The notes under the pieces were generated by a model. It searched no databases. It had not been told where the DNA came from and saw only the letters and a program-made list of their open reading frames with translations. The translations under genes were made by a program, and so were the position numbers. From positions 1 through 35,166 of the forward strand of contig JAWQRM010000048.1 in assembly GCA_033557675.1 (NCBI GenBank): a stretch of DNA of 35,166 bases. Direction: 5' to 3'. Within the stretch, counting starts at the first letter, position 1, and every line of letters begins with the position of its first letter. Positions 9,473 to 19,684 of this stretch are shown here, one piece after another. This stretch comes from Coptodactyla brooksi (lineage: Eukaryota > Arthropoda > Insecta > Coleoptera > Scarabaeidae).

Positions 9473-9790
9473 TTAGCCATTCATATTTTGTTTTATTTGT
9501 AATATTCTCATTCTCTGCTTACGCTGAATCGGTTCTAAATTGCCAGCTATTGGGATGTTGCACACATATACGTGTTTCAAATCCACGATACTACCCTTCA
9601 CTTGAATTATTTCGATAGTCTTCAGATAGCTGTCATCGCTAAGCATCGCAAATGCTTCCACCACATCTTCAGTTGGGACACAAACAGCAATCGCGTTTTC
9701 ATTGCTGATTGATCAATGTATGTTCTTTAAAGACCCTCTCCAAATCTTTCGGAGTGCACACTGCGAAAAATGGCATCCTCGATGAAGAAA
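9473..9790 (-). pseudogene. unidentified coding remnant with one frameshift
   Basis: From 9664 an uninterrupted frame reads MVEAFAMLSDDSYLKTIEII and ends IQRKQRMRILQIKQNMNG. The open frame extends upstream without a start as ENAIAVCVPTED. Before that, in another frame, is FFAVCTPKDLERVFKEH (about 9775-9720). The two CVPTEDVVEAF / CTPKDLERVF segments resemble each other, hinting at a short internal repeat of a VC(V/T)P motif. No known family was recognised. A decayed gene or retroelement protein is possible. Confidence 0.35.
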
Positions 9791-9901
9791 CATCCTCAAT
9801 GTCTAACCATTGAAAATTATTAATGAATAAAACCAACTATGGCTGGTTCGAAATCAGTCATACTCATTGCTGGGGAAAAATCTGATTGAAACTGATTTAC
9901 A

Positions 9902-10130
9902 TGTTATAATAACATAACATATGTGGCCTCTATTCTGTCTGGTAGAGGAGTATATAAAAGCGAAATTGAACTGTGCACCCGAATGTGCGTAGAGTTGGCA
10001 AAACGAATTAAGGCCCAGTTTTTAAAGTTGTATCCCTAAACGGACGTTCAGATGTAGCCAATAAACGGAGATTTCTTGCTGTAGAGAATATTAGTATTCT
10101 ATCTTTCAACGGCCCTGAATCAAACAACAG
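9902..10130 (+). promoter_or_regulatory. TATA box and AATAAA within ~110 bp; possible solo LTR
   Basis: TATATAAAAG at 9951-9960 is followed by AATAAACGG at about 10060. The stretch begins TGTTATAATAACA (9902) and an ACAACA lies near 10128. A compact TG...TATA...AATAAA...CA order is what an LTR shows. However, I found no matching target duplication, no primer binding site and no second LTR, so this is only a suggestion. Confidence 0.25.
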
Positions 10131-10139
10131 TAATAGTTT

Positions 10140-11450
10140 ACCTACTTTAGTTACCTTGCACTCCTTTGGAGAGACAATTTCTTGTCGTAAATATTGTGGA
10201 ATATTTTTATAAGGATTATTATTCTAAAGACCTAGTATATTTATAAATGCAATTTTATCAGATAATTTTTAATTGTTCGCTTTTGTTATTTGAAGGCCTA
10301 AATATATATCAGCACCTACTATAGAACATTTATACACTTTATAACACTCGCTTTTCTTTATTATATCACATTATATTTCTTTGGTTTGCTTTAATCTCTA
10401 TGTGTATATTGGTCTTTATAAAGCTAAATAAACTCTTTGCCTTAATAAACTGATCTGTGTGAGACAGCTGAACTTAAACTGCTTTATACCTTAAATTGCA
10501 CCGAAACGTGCTGTATTCCATGCTGAGGACCTCTTCAAAAGGCATATCGGACACAGCGAAGCTTGAAAGTTCCAATGCCATACGGCAAGCATACAACTTG
10601 CACAGAGACAAACATTAAAATCAGTCCGAATAATCTCTTTGAACATCATGGTGCGCTAAAATTAGTAGACATTCGTCCAAATTACACAGTGCTCCTCCAT
10701 TACAAAGGGGGATTTAGCTTTGGCCGCGCTGTGCAACATAATTCGGCAATACAACTTGTCTCTCTATAACGCTTTCGAGTCTGGCACAGTAAAGGGACCT
10801 CGTTTGTAAATCATATAAGTTTCGGTGTCAGGAATGATTGCCGTGGGACAGATTCCTCGGGTACAATAGCATCTCAACGCCATCATATTACAATCCTGTT
10901 TGAACTAGCTCTGCGCTAAAGGTTAGCTAGAGCGTAAAGTTAAACCAGAAATACGCAATGTCAAACGACATCCTAATACAACGGACACCAAAATTACCGA
11001 CATGCCGATGTATATATGTGCTAGTATAATAACGTTTGAAAATGGGATAAATTTTTTCCACCCGAAACTCGAGTGAAGTACAAAGCAAATAGCTCCTAGG
11101 ACATCTTTATGAAAATTCATTTTCGATTCATGAAAGCGAGGGATTTTTATCCCCCTCTTTGATGGAAAATGTGATGTTTAACATTCATTTATCGACTTAT
11201 CAATGGATTTACTTAATCCGTTTGTTATTATAATATCTTCGAATACCACGAGTATTTGTGACTTTATTCTATTTACGATTCGGCTGAATATATACCTTCT
11301 AATGGAAGAACTATTTTTACTGTTTTGTCGCTTAAACAGTATTTTTTCTTACAATAGCCAGGCTACATAAATTAGAAGGTGTGATACAGACGAGATTCCA
11401 AGAACAATTCCAAGAAGAAATAATTGAACTTAACTCTCCGACATCATAAT
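10140..11450. other. spacer without supported genes
   Basis: The 10500-10930 part is less AT-rich than its surroundings and may be an older element. The frames at 10563-10769 and 10923-11120 show no domain. Nothing else was recognised. Confidence 0.5.
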
Positions 11451-11457
11451 ATCATAG

Positions 11458-11811
11458 CAACAACAATTCACCTGTGACATATATAGAGAAAAGACAAAGA
11501 CTATCATTCCTTTAAACTCATACTATTATATAACACAAAAGATACCAGCAGTATACGCATATACCTACATAATATTAAATATACAATTAAATTCACAGGC
11601 AATACAGAAAGATGATACGAATGCTATCAAAAAGATAGGCAAAAACAGCGGGTTTAACATAAAGACAACAGAGGTAATACAAAAAATTATCAACAGAAAG
11701 ATAGAGCATAATCAGAGTAACATTACACTCCATAATCATAAAAACACACAACAAAACTGCACAAAAGTAGCTGCACATTGGCAAGTAAGCAATAATGGGA
11801 CACTTTATTAA
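11458..11811 (+). pseudogene. Penelope-like reverse transcriptase, C-terminal segment
   Basis: A stop-to-stop plus-strand frame of 117 codons with no ATG near its start. It includes KTKTIIPLNSYYYITQKIPA, VYAYTYIILNIQLN, DTNAIKKIGKNSGFNIKT and VIQKIINRKI. This matches the pattern after the RT thumb in Penelope-like elements, where AAYN..I.R.L..PLN is followed by E..TIK.IA.NNGY...I...I.(K/R)K. In intact elements the GIY-YIG endonuclease follows; I do not see it here. The frame is clean over its whole length, so this relic may be younger than the GIY-YIG pieces at 3681 and 30150. The reading is by memory of the family pattern. Confidence 0.55.
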
Positions 11812-11819
11812 AAATTTGG

Positions 11820-13085
11820 GACACATTATTAAAGCAATCTTTCACATAAAAATAAATTTTATCAAAAATAAATTCAATGAAGAACACTCATTTCGTGTTA
11901 AAACAATACTCCTCAGGCTTACGCTAATATAATTTATTTTCAGCATTATGCATATGTATATGCTTCACTTAGCGAAATTACTTTAAATTTAATCACAGCA
12001 AATTGTTCAGCGGCACAGGATTTTCGCGATAAGTAGGTCAACTTAGCAATATCATTTTATTAAAGAATTCATACCAGAAATACTGCTATGGCACAGCGAA
12101 CTATACTGAGGGGCGCACATTTATGAATCATAAAGTTTGTATGTAATGTACTGTGTCGGAGATAGTGAAATATTTTACTTCCACTGCATATTAGACGAGG
12201 GAAACAGAACGACGCAATAATTTGCAGCCAAATTTCTATTTGTAGATTAATGTTTCCTAATTTAATGAACTTATGTCTTTCTGTAACATAACGATTTTAA
12301 TGACACTTTTAATTTGCGGTACCTAATCTGATGTGTCTAGATCAGCTTATGTAATGGCTTTGTTACATATTGCTAGTAACAAATAAACGTTTATATTGAC
12401 AAATTGCAGAAAATATTAACAAATATTTCAAAATTATTTATTCACACATACGCGTTTACTAAAATTGGAAATACCGAAACAAATCTATTACATGCTCAAT
12501 ATGCTATACGTCGGGCTAATTTAAGGCGGGTTTTAAGATCGATTCAGGTGTTACCATGTTAAGGGTACTAGACATCAGCGTACCCGTGACACTTACTCTG
12601 TTAACTGGTCAAAATGTATAAATTGTGACTTAGTAACAGGTAAAATATATATCTCAAAATTCTGAAATTCTTTAGAAATAATGGATTAAAAAAAGAACAT
12701 GTAATAATTAATTTTTAATTACCAATAACAATTGCGTTTCACGGATAAATAACTTACACATACAAATACACATACAAATAGAACATCAATAACACTACAT
12801 ACATATACATTACAATATTATTATCTGTATCTTTTCTCCAACCAAATATATTTGGGATAAAGATTAATTAATTTTGATTACATTTCTTCTTTCAAAATAA
12901 TTCTATCTTTAAAGGCTCTCTCTGGTTTGAAACTTTTGTTCGTTTACATCTAAAATTACGTGTGTTTAGTTTTAATCAAATTTTCCCATTAAGAACTTAA
13001 TAATTTCCAGTTATATATTGCAGAATCATTATTGGAAAAAATTAACTTCATTTCAGTTGCACTATGAAAATTCATACTACAATTA
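11820..13085. other. AT-rich spacer
   Basis: About 1.2 kb without a recognisable gene. A short tandem ACACATACAAAT repeat lies near 12757-12780. No element ends were seen. Confidence 0.5.
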
Positions 13086-13091
13086 AGTATT

Positions 13092-13130
13092 AACAGATAG
13101 GAAATAAGTATGTCTTATTTCCTATCTGTT
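13092..13130. repeat. perfect 17-bp hairpin, 5-base loop
   Basis: AACAGATAGGAAATAAG (13092-13108) is followed after TATGT by its exact reverse complement (13114-13130). The stem is too short for a typical microRNA precursor. Its AGGAAATAAG core recurs in the hairpin at 29411-29452. Confidence 0.85.
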
Positions 13131-13960
13131 GAGGGATTAGGAATGCTAGAACTTGCAGTAGGAATGTTGAAGAGGAAAGTTAAAACTTGAAGTAATTCGT
13201 GGCTCAATGTCCTGCAGAAAACATAGAAATATACGAAGTAACAGTTTATAATAACAAATCTATATTTTTAATATATTTATTACATAAAAATGTAATCGCC
13301 TATTTTCATACAGAACGAAAGAAGAAAACAAGCTTGTTATGTCAATATTTATGGCACTATTTTATTTGCTTTCTTGTATTATAATACGTTCCAAAATTGG
13401 CATCGGATTATCCTCTGCCATTATATCTTCTTATCGTTTGCCATTTATTTTACTTCTTCCCACGTTATATTTTCTTGTTTCAAGTTTGCTTCTTCACAGG
13501 TTTTCATTGCCATTCATCTGAACCAAGCATCATTTGAGTTGTTGACATTCTATTCTATCTGTTATCATAATATCGCTAACATGTATAATCATGAAAATAT
13601 TGTACATTCAAATTTTACACAAGCAATGTTATGCAAATTATTCCAATTCTATTTTGTTTTGCAAACAAAGATTAATTCCGACAATCAGTCGAACACTTGT
13701 AGTTGTCAACACACTGTAGCATTAGCTGGAAGTGAAGGGAGTTTGGAACATCGATGTCGGTGATACAAACCGCACTGCCTGCAAGGACTACCAGGGCTGT
13801 CGGGATGTTTATGATCGTCTGCTCGGATGCGGCTTGTAATGATAACAACTTCAGATGGTAGTTCAATGGCTCCGTTGGAGCATATTCGCACATTAGTGCA
13901 GCGGGAAATAGTGCATATTCGCACAACACCCACTATATAAATTAAATTGATCCATGACAG
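13131..13960. other. spacer with short direct repeats, no supported gene
   Basis: Overlapping frames at 13374-13763 (plus) and 13672-14065 (minus) shadow each other. The minus frame contains CRQCGLYHRHRC, which loosely resembles a zinc knuckle, but the spacing (C-X2-C-X3-H-X3-C) is not the retroviral one. GCATATTCGCACA occurs twice near 13880 and 13910. Confidence 0.4.
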
Positions 13961-13969
13961 CGCTCCATC

Positions 13970-14169
13970 CTTGGGGTGGAGCGCTCTATCGGGAACACAA
14001 CCCTTCGCTATTTGCTTTAATATCTCCAAAACTGTAAGATATATCAGAAAAACGTTAGTATACATATTTAACTGTTTTAGTAGTAGTAAAGGATGGCGAC
14101 AATAGTTTTCTTCTCACAATAATTGTTTACCAGCAACAACCCCCCACCCCCATATTTATTTCAAATTTG

Positions 14170-14209
<40 letters not shown>

Positions 14210-14530
14210 TAAACATGCCAGAACATAATTTGTACATACAAGCACCGAATTGAAACAAACGTCAAAAGGTTAGGATTTAGCGTATGGGTATTGTTCCTGG
14301 TCCACCACGTCAACCTTTATCAAAACTGAAATTGACGGCTAAAGAAAGGAATACGTAATTCTAATATTTAACCACTAAAATTTTGTTCTGCAATGTACAA
14401 TGATAATTAAAACGATATTACTTCTGGCTATTCATTGGCTACCAAAAATTAGCTCATGGGCAGCCCATTTGAATGCATGAACAGTTCATGAACAAAACTG
14501 TATTTGAAAAAGAGATCAAAGATTCTGTCT
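13970..14530 (+). repeat. left arm of a long inverted repeat flanking a DDE transposase relic
   Basis: This segment matches the reverse complement of about 16410-16850 over almost its full length. Shared landmarks in order: GGGGTGGAG, CTCTATCGG, CCCTTCGCTATTTGCTTTAA, TATCTCC(A/G)AAACTGTAAGA, TACATATTTAACTGTTTTAG, AACATGCCAGAA, GCACCGAATTGAAACAAA, CTAAAGAAAGGAATACGTAA, CTGCAATGTACAATGATAAT and AACTGTATTTGAAAA. The left arm is longer because it carries an extra block with a (TA)n run at about 14168-14209. The DDE transposase relic lies between the arms. Confidence 0.85.
14168..14209. repeat. (TA)n microsatellite
   Basis: Alternating TA run of about 40 bases, interrupted once by TG. It sits inside the left inverted-repeat arm and is absent from the right arm. 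Confidence 0.95.
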
Positions 14531-14547
14531 TTGATCTCCTTTTCAAA
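14503..14547. repeat. 20-bp hairpin at the inner edge of the left arm
   Basis: Arm 1 14503-14522 (TTTGAAAAAGAGATCAAAGA) pairs with 14528-14547 with one mismatch and a 5-base loop. The second half resembles the inner edge of the right arm (TTTGATTTGCTTTTCAAA at about 16420). It therefore looks as though a piece of the opposite arm has been joined on here. Confidence 0.8.
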
Positions 14548-14814
14548 CACGAAAATACAATAATAATAATAATATTAATAAAGTTGAGAGTTGAAGTTTA
14601 GAGTTTATAGACGAGGACTACGTTTCACAATTTTGTTGTTGAATAGCATGTGTAGTATAAATAACGGTAGTACTTATAATTTTATTTTCGGATTTACTTT
14701 ATGTTACTATTAGACAAAACAAGTTATTTCATATGTGTTTACTTGTTAATATATTTGCTACTCAGAGCACTATTTGTAACTTTCCTGCACGTATTCATAT
14801 CAAATAAATGCCAT

Positions 14815-14862
14815 ATATTAACAATAAGATGCCACTTTTCGTTGACATCTTATTGTTAATAT
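14815..14862. repeat. perfect 17-bp hairpin, 14-base loop
   Basis: ATATTAACAATAAGATG (14815-14831) is exactly complementary to 14846-14862. It lies within the DDE element, downstream of its coding remnant. The stem and loop are of plausible size for a folded RNA, but nothing else supports an RNA gene. Confidence 0.85.
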
Positions 14863-14924
14863 CGTGCACAGATATACGTGTTTCTACGACACACATTGTA
14901 TATACAGGATACTCTGCATAGTTC

Positions 14925-16225
14925 TTGCAATAACAGTAATCTGTGTAGAAATGCTCAAAACAAAGACATTGTTTACATCATGCACAGCGAATAAGTGCAA
15001 GCTTGCGACAAATATTGCATAGTGGTGTACTTTGTGAGTTCTTCAGGAGTTAAATCGTATCCCATAAGTAGTACTTCATCTGAGAACGTTCTCACAAAAT
15101 TTTCCCATATTCTAAAACCGTAAGCGTGCAGATGTTGTACCATTGAAGTAGCCTTCTTAGAAATTGTGAAAATATTAACTTTTTTGTTTGATGGTACTAA
15201 TTTTTCACTTCACTCGGACAATGCCAACTCGACGAATCCAATAACAAGATACTTTTAGCTTCAATATTTGGTAAGAAGTCATCTGTAAACCAATCCTTAA
15301 AATGTTGCGAGGTCAGTTTTCCTGATTGCGATGCAGATATATCAATATATATTAATAGACCTAAAAAGTGTTTTTTTGCACATTTAGTCCAAATCGACAT
15401 GTTGTTTCTTTTAACACAAGAGAGAGGGAGATAATAGTTGCCCGTTTGATAAAATTGTTAGCAAGATTGTGTAACTATGCGTAATAAGGGATAATGATCG
15501 CACGACAGCTTCCGCTGTGTTTCGACCGGAATGTATCTCTAAATTAAAGCCACTCTCGTGTGGGTTATAAACGTCGTGCTGTCCAACAGTGCTAATTTCT
15601 GGTTTAATTTCATTAACAAATCGCTCGGCTGTGGAGCGTAATTCGCCTACATCGCCGTGAGTGGCTCGTGTGTTAAACTTTGTTATTGTACAAGAAACAA
15701 TTCTATGTACTTTTTTGAAATGCCAACCCATCATTGGCTTGCCTATTAACTTAACGTTACCCACCAATTGGATAGTCAATTTCATCTTCTGCCAGCAGTC
15801 CATCTGCGAAGGTCCATATCGTGGATAATATATCCGCCGTTCAGCACATCTTTAAATCTTGCAAGAACATACTCCGTAATGTATTTACTTTTATCCTTGT
15901 TAGTACATCCCTGGTTAACACTTGTTTCCCACCTCGTAAGTTGCCTAGTTAATTTCATTTTTAAAAAAGTGGACGTCAAAGATACAAATGCTATTATTGG
16001 TATTGATGTACAAAACTAAAAGATATGTTTATGTACTAATTTCAGAACCTTTCCCTTACATATTTACAAAAAAATGAGTGAAATCTACAGATTCCAACAA
16101 ATGTCGCTTCCCTTTTCCAGTTTTCCAAAACTCAACAGCTCACTTTTATATTCAATGTCAATCATACTACCTTCTTCTTGGGGTACACAGTCTGCATTTT
16201 CGTAATCTTCATCATATTCACTCCT
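14925..16225 (-). pseudogene. pogo/jerky-type DDE transposase, multiply broken
   Basis: Minus-strand relic of an insect DDE superfamily transposase. N-terminus: EDYENADCVPQEEGSMIDIE then YK (about 16215-16130). HTH region: KLTRQLTRWETSVNQG, KYITEYVLARFKD and IIHDMDLRRW (15950-15790). CENP-B-like part: HFKKVHRIVS and TKFNTRAT (15725-15650). Catalytic core: YNPHESGFNLEIHSGR (about 15565-15520), SQHFKDWFTDDFLPN, KSILLLDSSSWHCP (15290-15220) and MVQHLHAYGFRIWENFV (about 15140-15090). C-terminus: CKQCLCFEHFYTDY (about 14985-14930), a Cys/His motif. Two of three catalytic Asp are His: family NSD(Q/E)SG is NPHESG here (His codon 15558-15560), and QPLD is QHLH. The middle Asp (LLLD) remains. Frameshifts, stops and about 60 foreign-looking bases near 16020-16085 also break it. 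Family name is from motif memory. Confidence 0.75.
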
Positions 16226-16409
16226 TATAAATAAGTAGATGAGCACTAAAGACATCTGCTTATCCTTATACATTATTTTTAGTACAATAAAAAATTGAAT
16301 ACGTTTAAAAATATATAATGGACTATAATACATTTAATTCATAAATGATCTAAAAGATTAGGTAGGATTTTTCCACATAAGTAGCAATAACCATTTTTGT
16401 TATGTAATC

Positions 16410-16850
16410 CGGTCTTTGATTTGCTTTTCAAATACAGTTCACTGGTATTGTAACTGTCTAGCAATATCGTTTTAATTATCATTGTACATTGCAGAACTAG
16501 TAGTTAAGTTTTATAATTACGTATTCCTTTCTTTAGACGTCAATTTTAATTTTGATAAAGTTTAAGGTGGTAGGCCAGGAATAATACCCAAACGGTACTG
16601 TTCATCTAACCTTTTGATTTTTGTTTCAATTCGGTGCTTTTTTGTACAAATTGTTATTTTCTGGCATGTTTTTGGGATGAATTTTGCATAAATTTTCAAA
16701 TATGAATTAAATATAACTATTATCGCTATCCTTCAGTACTACTAAAACAGTTAAATATGTATCCTAACTTTTTTCTGATATGTCTTACAGTTTCGGAGAT
16801 ATTAAAGCAAATAGCGAAGGGTTCTGTTGCCGATAGAGATCTCCACCCCC
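16410..16850 (-). repeat. right arm of the long inverted repeat
   Basis: Reverse complement of the left arm at 13970-14530, with the same ordered landmarks. The outer part ends at CTCCACCCCC (16841-16850), mirroring GGGGGTGGAG. The arms begin to diverge beyond it. No clear target-site duplication was found at the outer ends. Confidence 0.85.
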
Positions 16851-16984
16851 AGAAAAGGGCGATTTCGCAACTAAAAAGGTTACCGTTGTTCTTACACCAC
16901 ATCAGACTATAAATTCACCAAGTTTCATTTAAATCGGTGGGACACACTTGTCTGTGTTCCCTTGTAAGCTATGCAGTAGTCCCT

Positions 16985-17070
16985 CCCACTTATCAGAAAA
17001 TCATTCTCTTGTTTGTTCGAGACCCGAACAAATGCAGCACATCGCATATACTCGATAAACGAGTATATTA
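16985..17070 (-). repeat. dispersed repeat A, copy 2
   Basis: Reverse-complement match to 2908-2990 (see there). It directly follows the right inverted-repeat arm with about 130 bases between. Includes a small ATACTCG...CGAGTAT palindrome at 17047-17065. Confidence 0.6.
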
Positions 17071-17094
17071 CGTCACGTTTCATGATATAAGGTA

Positions 17095-17215
17095 TGAACA
17101 GTGTAAAGTAGTACTTATTGATTGCAAAGGCGGCCAATGCATACGTGGACATAATATCACACTGAATAGAAAGAAATGCTTCTGAGAATGTTTGCACTTG
17201 CCATTAGCCATTATG
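17095..17215 (+). repeat. dispersed repeat B, copy 1
   Basis: Shares with 17960-18060, in the same orientation, the ordered blocks TTATTGA(T/C)TG, GG(C/A)CAATG(C/T)AT, ACATAATATCA, AGAAATGC(T/C)TCTG and GTGTTTGCACT / ATGTTTGCACT. Family unknown. The plus-strand frame at 16937-17185 spans repeats A and B and is not called as a gene. Confidence 0.6.
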
Positions 17216-17269
17216 AATGGCAAGTATTCATCGTTCGGCGTTACAGAAAAATTTCATGTCTTTCATCGA

Positions 17270-17940
17270 TCCTGATGATGTTACCTTAGTTAGCGAAACG
17301 CGCGTTGAATAATTATTTTTCGGCTTTTGTGTAGTGGTGACATTGTTACTAAGCCAGAGCTTCCCAATTCACAACTTTAGTAAGTGTATGTAGTTCTATA
17401 CTGCAGGGTTATACTCGATTTCTGTGACAATGTATTGTTTTCAAGTTAAAATGTTGAAAACGGTACTTCCCCCTACAACTAAGATTTTGACGGTCGCACT
17501 TTGAAAAAAAATGTTCTGGTGATTCGAGGAATGCCAACCCCATTACCACACCAAAACAATTTTTTTTGGGTTGCAAGAAGCTGCGTGGTTTCGAGGTTGT
17601 TATCAGAAGATATGATTCCTTCAAGCAATTCGTAATCGTTCTTAACACTTTCTTTATTCACTTCGAGTAATAGAGATTTAATAGAACTTTCTTATTCAAA
17701 TTAGTATGCCTGCATTTAGCAAGTGATAATTGATTAATGTAGCATTAAATCAACAACAATTTCCCATCGGTTTTCCTGTTTTCCCTTTCCAACAATTTCA
17801 GATAAGATTTAAATCTCTTTTCTTGACTTTTGCAAATAAGCTAATTCATTTCATTTTATACAGCTCAATGCCGTTGTGATTTTTTTTTTCATTATAGTCG
17901 GTTGTTGGCCAACACAATGCAAAATGTCAGATTTACTTTA
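17270..17940. other. spacer with a weak coding-like minus frame
   Basis: GATGATGTTACC...GCGAAACGCGCG at 17275-17305 resembles motifs near retroelement ends. The minus strand at 17660-17479 reads NKESVKNDYELLEGIISSDN; two overlapping frames share it and neither has a known domain. Confidence 0.35.
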
Positions 17941-17959
17941 AGATACACCAAGAAGCATA

Positions 17960-18060
17960 TTCAGAGTTAAATTTATTGACTGTATGGGCGGACAATGTAT
18001 TTACATAATATCAGACTTAATGCAAAGAAATGCCTCTGTGAGTGTTTGCACTGACCATTC
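17960..18060 (+). repeat. dispersed repeat B, copy 2
   Basis: Direct-orientation match to 17095-17215, about 860 bases downstream. See that entry for the shared blocks. Confidence 0.6.
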
Positions 18061-18099
18061 ATCACGCCCGTTATAGATAAATTTCATGATAAACGGTGG

Positions 18100-18715
18100 G
18101 AATGATGTATTTGGACGCCCACTCACATAAAGGCAAAGTAAATTCATTCAGTACCGTGTTAAAATAATTAATACAAATAGGGCGGGATGTTAATTTTTAA
18201 TAGTCAACGATTATTTGCATACGCCCATAAGTCATATATACCGTGTTAGACAAATGTATATAACAAATTGATGAAACTTTAAACTAACACCGTTACGCTA
18301 AAAGTATATTCTATAACTAAAAGTATATTCTAGAACTCTTTGAGTTAACTATATAGGTTTTGATAGAATTTAGCATTTCTAAGGTGATAAAAACCTGTTG
18401 GTTGCACGTCGGTTACAGGTCACTGATAAGAGTCACTTACAAGAGTAAGTTTTAAACGCAATGAATATCACTTACATTAATAAAAATAACCAGTTAAGAA
18501 AAACAAGCTTATTACATGTTATGTTATGCAATCTAATTACCTAATTAAATCTCTATAATGTGTAAGGTATATAATATAAGGTGTAATAATTAAAATAATA
18601 TTTCAAAATACAAAAGCCACAACAAAATGTTGCGTATATGCCCCATAATAATTTTGCAGGTTACTTTTACATTCCCCAAAACCTTACACATTACTACATT
18701 GCAAATGCAGATTAA
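18100..18715. other. AT-rich spacer with a short tandem duplication
   Basis: CTAAAAGTATATTCTA occurs twice in tandem at about 18298-18335. Nothing else was recognised. Confidence 0.55.
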
Positions 18716-18718
18716 ACG

Positions 18719-18795
18719 ACCCCGGAAAAAGCTACTAAAATATTAAAGTTCAGCTTTTAGCGAGTTACGCAATCATACAGGATTTTTCCGGGGGT
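18719..18795. repeat. inverted repeat CCCCGGAAAAA ... TTTTTCCGGGG
   Basis: Perfect 11-bp arms about 55 bases apart flank an AAGCT / AGCTTTT pair. They lie at the edge of the GC-richer block that follows, and could mark an element end. Confidence 0.6.
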
Positions 18796-19089
18796 ATGTG
18801 GTTCGTTCGTTGGTCGGCATGGCGCTGGCCGTTGGATCACGTCTGGTACTACCTTGTTCGTACATGTCCATACATTGTTCGTTGCTAAATTCACAATGGT
18901 ACTCGCCCGCGCGCCGCAGCTTTTGTGCCAGTGCACTAATGGACTTTTATTATGGGAAACAATATAAATCCAGTTTGTTTTAGCTCTGATTAACCCTTTA
19001 ATTAAAGTACACCCGCCTCTGTGCTCGATGTACAAACGTAGCGGCCTGGTGACTGCCACCACACACCCCTCCCACATTACTCTTGTCAC
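18757..19089 (-). other. GC-richer block with a 110-codon frame, unidentified
   Basis: The base composition differs from its AT-rich neighbours. The minus strand is open for 110 codons (starts MTRVMWEGCVVAVTRPLRLY) but shows no known domain. The composition and TTAATTAAAGGGTTAATC motif would also suit an old LTR or a retroelement untranslated region. I cannot decide. Confidence 0.3.
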
Positions 19090-19099
19090 TGTACTCTCC

Positions 19100-19417
19100 T
19101 GGAAAACGACTCAATTTTGTCCATTTGACGTCGAAATCCCGACAACAAACAACGGATTTGCCTTAATTAATACAAACTTGGTGGAGTAGAAATACATATG
19201 CATTAAAGGGGGCAGTTCCACAAGACTATCCTGGACGTTTAGGAGATATCTGTTTGTTTTAATATCATTAAAAAGTATTTCTGAGATTCCAGTTTTTAAC
19301 TGGTCATTTTAATTCATATAAACATCGTACGACTAAGACATACGGATGAAATATTAAGTTTATTATACACATGGTACTTTTTTCTTAATTGTGGAGCATA
19401 TCCAATCACTCAATTAT
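19100..19417. other. spacer before piggyBac copy 2
   Basis: No recognised gene or repeat. Confidence 0.5.
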
Positions 19418-19684
19418 TTAACCCTGCTGTGTCATCTTTCATCATTTGTTTCAAAGATTTTGTGACTTTGTCTGCTGGTGCGTAGAGTGTAATATTGCCA
19501 AATAGTTTTTACAAGAAATTATTATTAAATTATTATCTTTTAAACAAGATTGTTGCGTACATAACCCTCGGGTCATTATGAACCATTCAGATTTATTTGT
19601 CTTATGTAATTTTATTTTTAACATTATTCATATGAATACTATCGGTGTATACTATAGGTGTATTATAACTACATTACCATCTTA

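Noticed and set aside
9902..10130. Confident solo LTR
   Set aside because: TATA and AATAAA occur at suitable spacing, but target duplication, partner LTR and primer site are missing. Kept only as a low-confidence regulatory entry.
13092..13130. microRNA precursor
   Set aside because: The 17-bp stem and 5-base loop are too small for a normal precursor.
13374..14065. Overlapping 129- and 119-codon frames on opposite strands, the latter with CRQCGLYHRHRC
   Set aside because: The frames shadow each other and the minus one runs across the boundary of an inverted-repeat arm. The Cys/His spacing does not fit a retroviral zinc knuckle.
16937..17185. 82-codon gene on the plus strand
   Set aside because: It spans two different dispersed repeats, each of which recurs elsewhere in the window without a conserved frame.
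18757..19089. Host gene encoding a 110-residue protein
   Set aside because: No recognisable domain, no splice context, and a base composition that also suits an old LTR. Left as unidentified.
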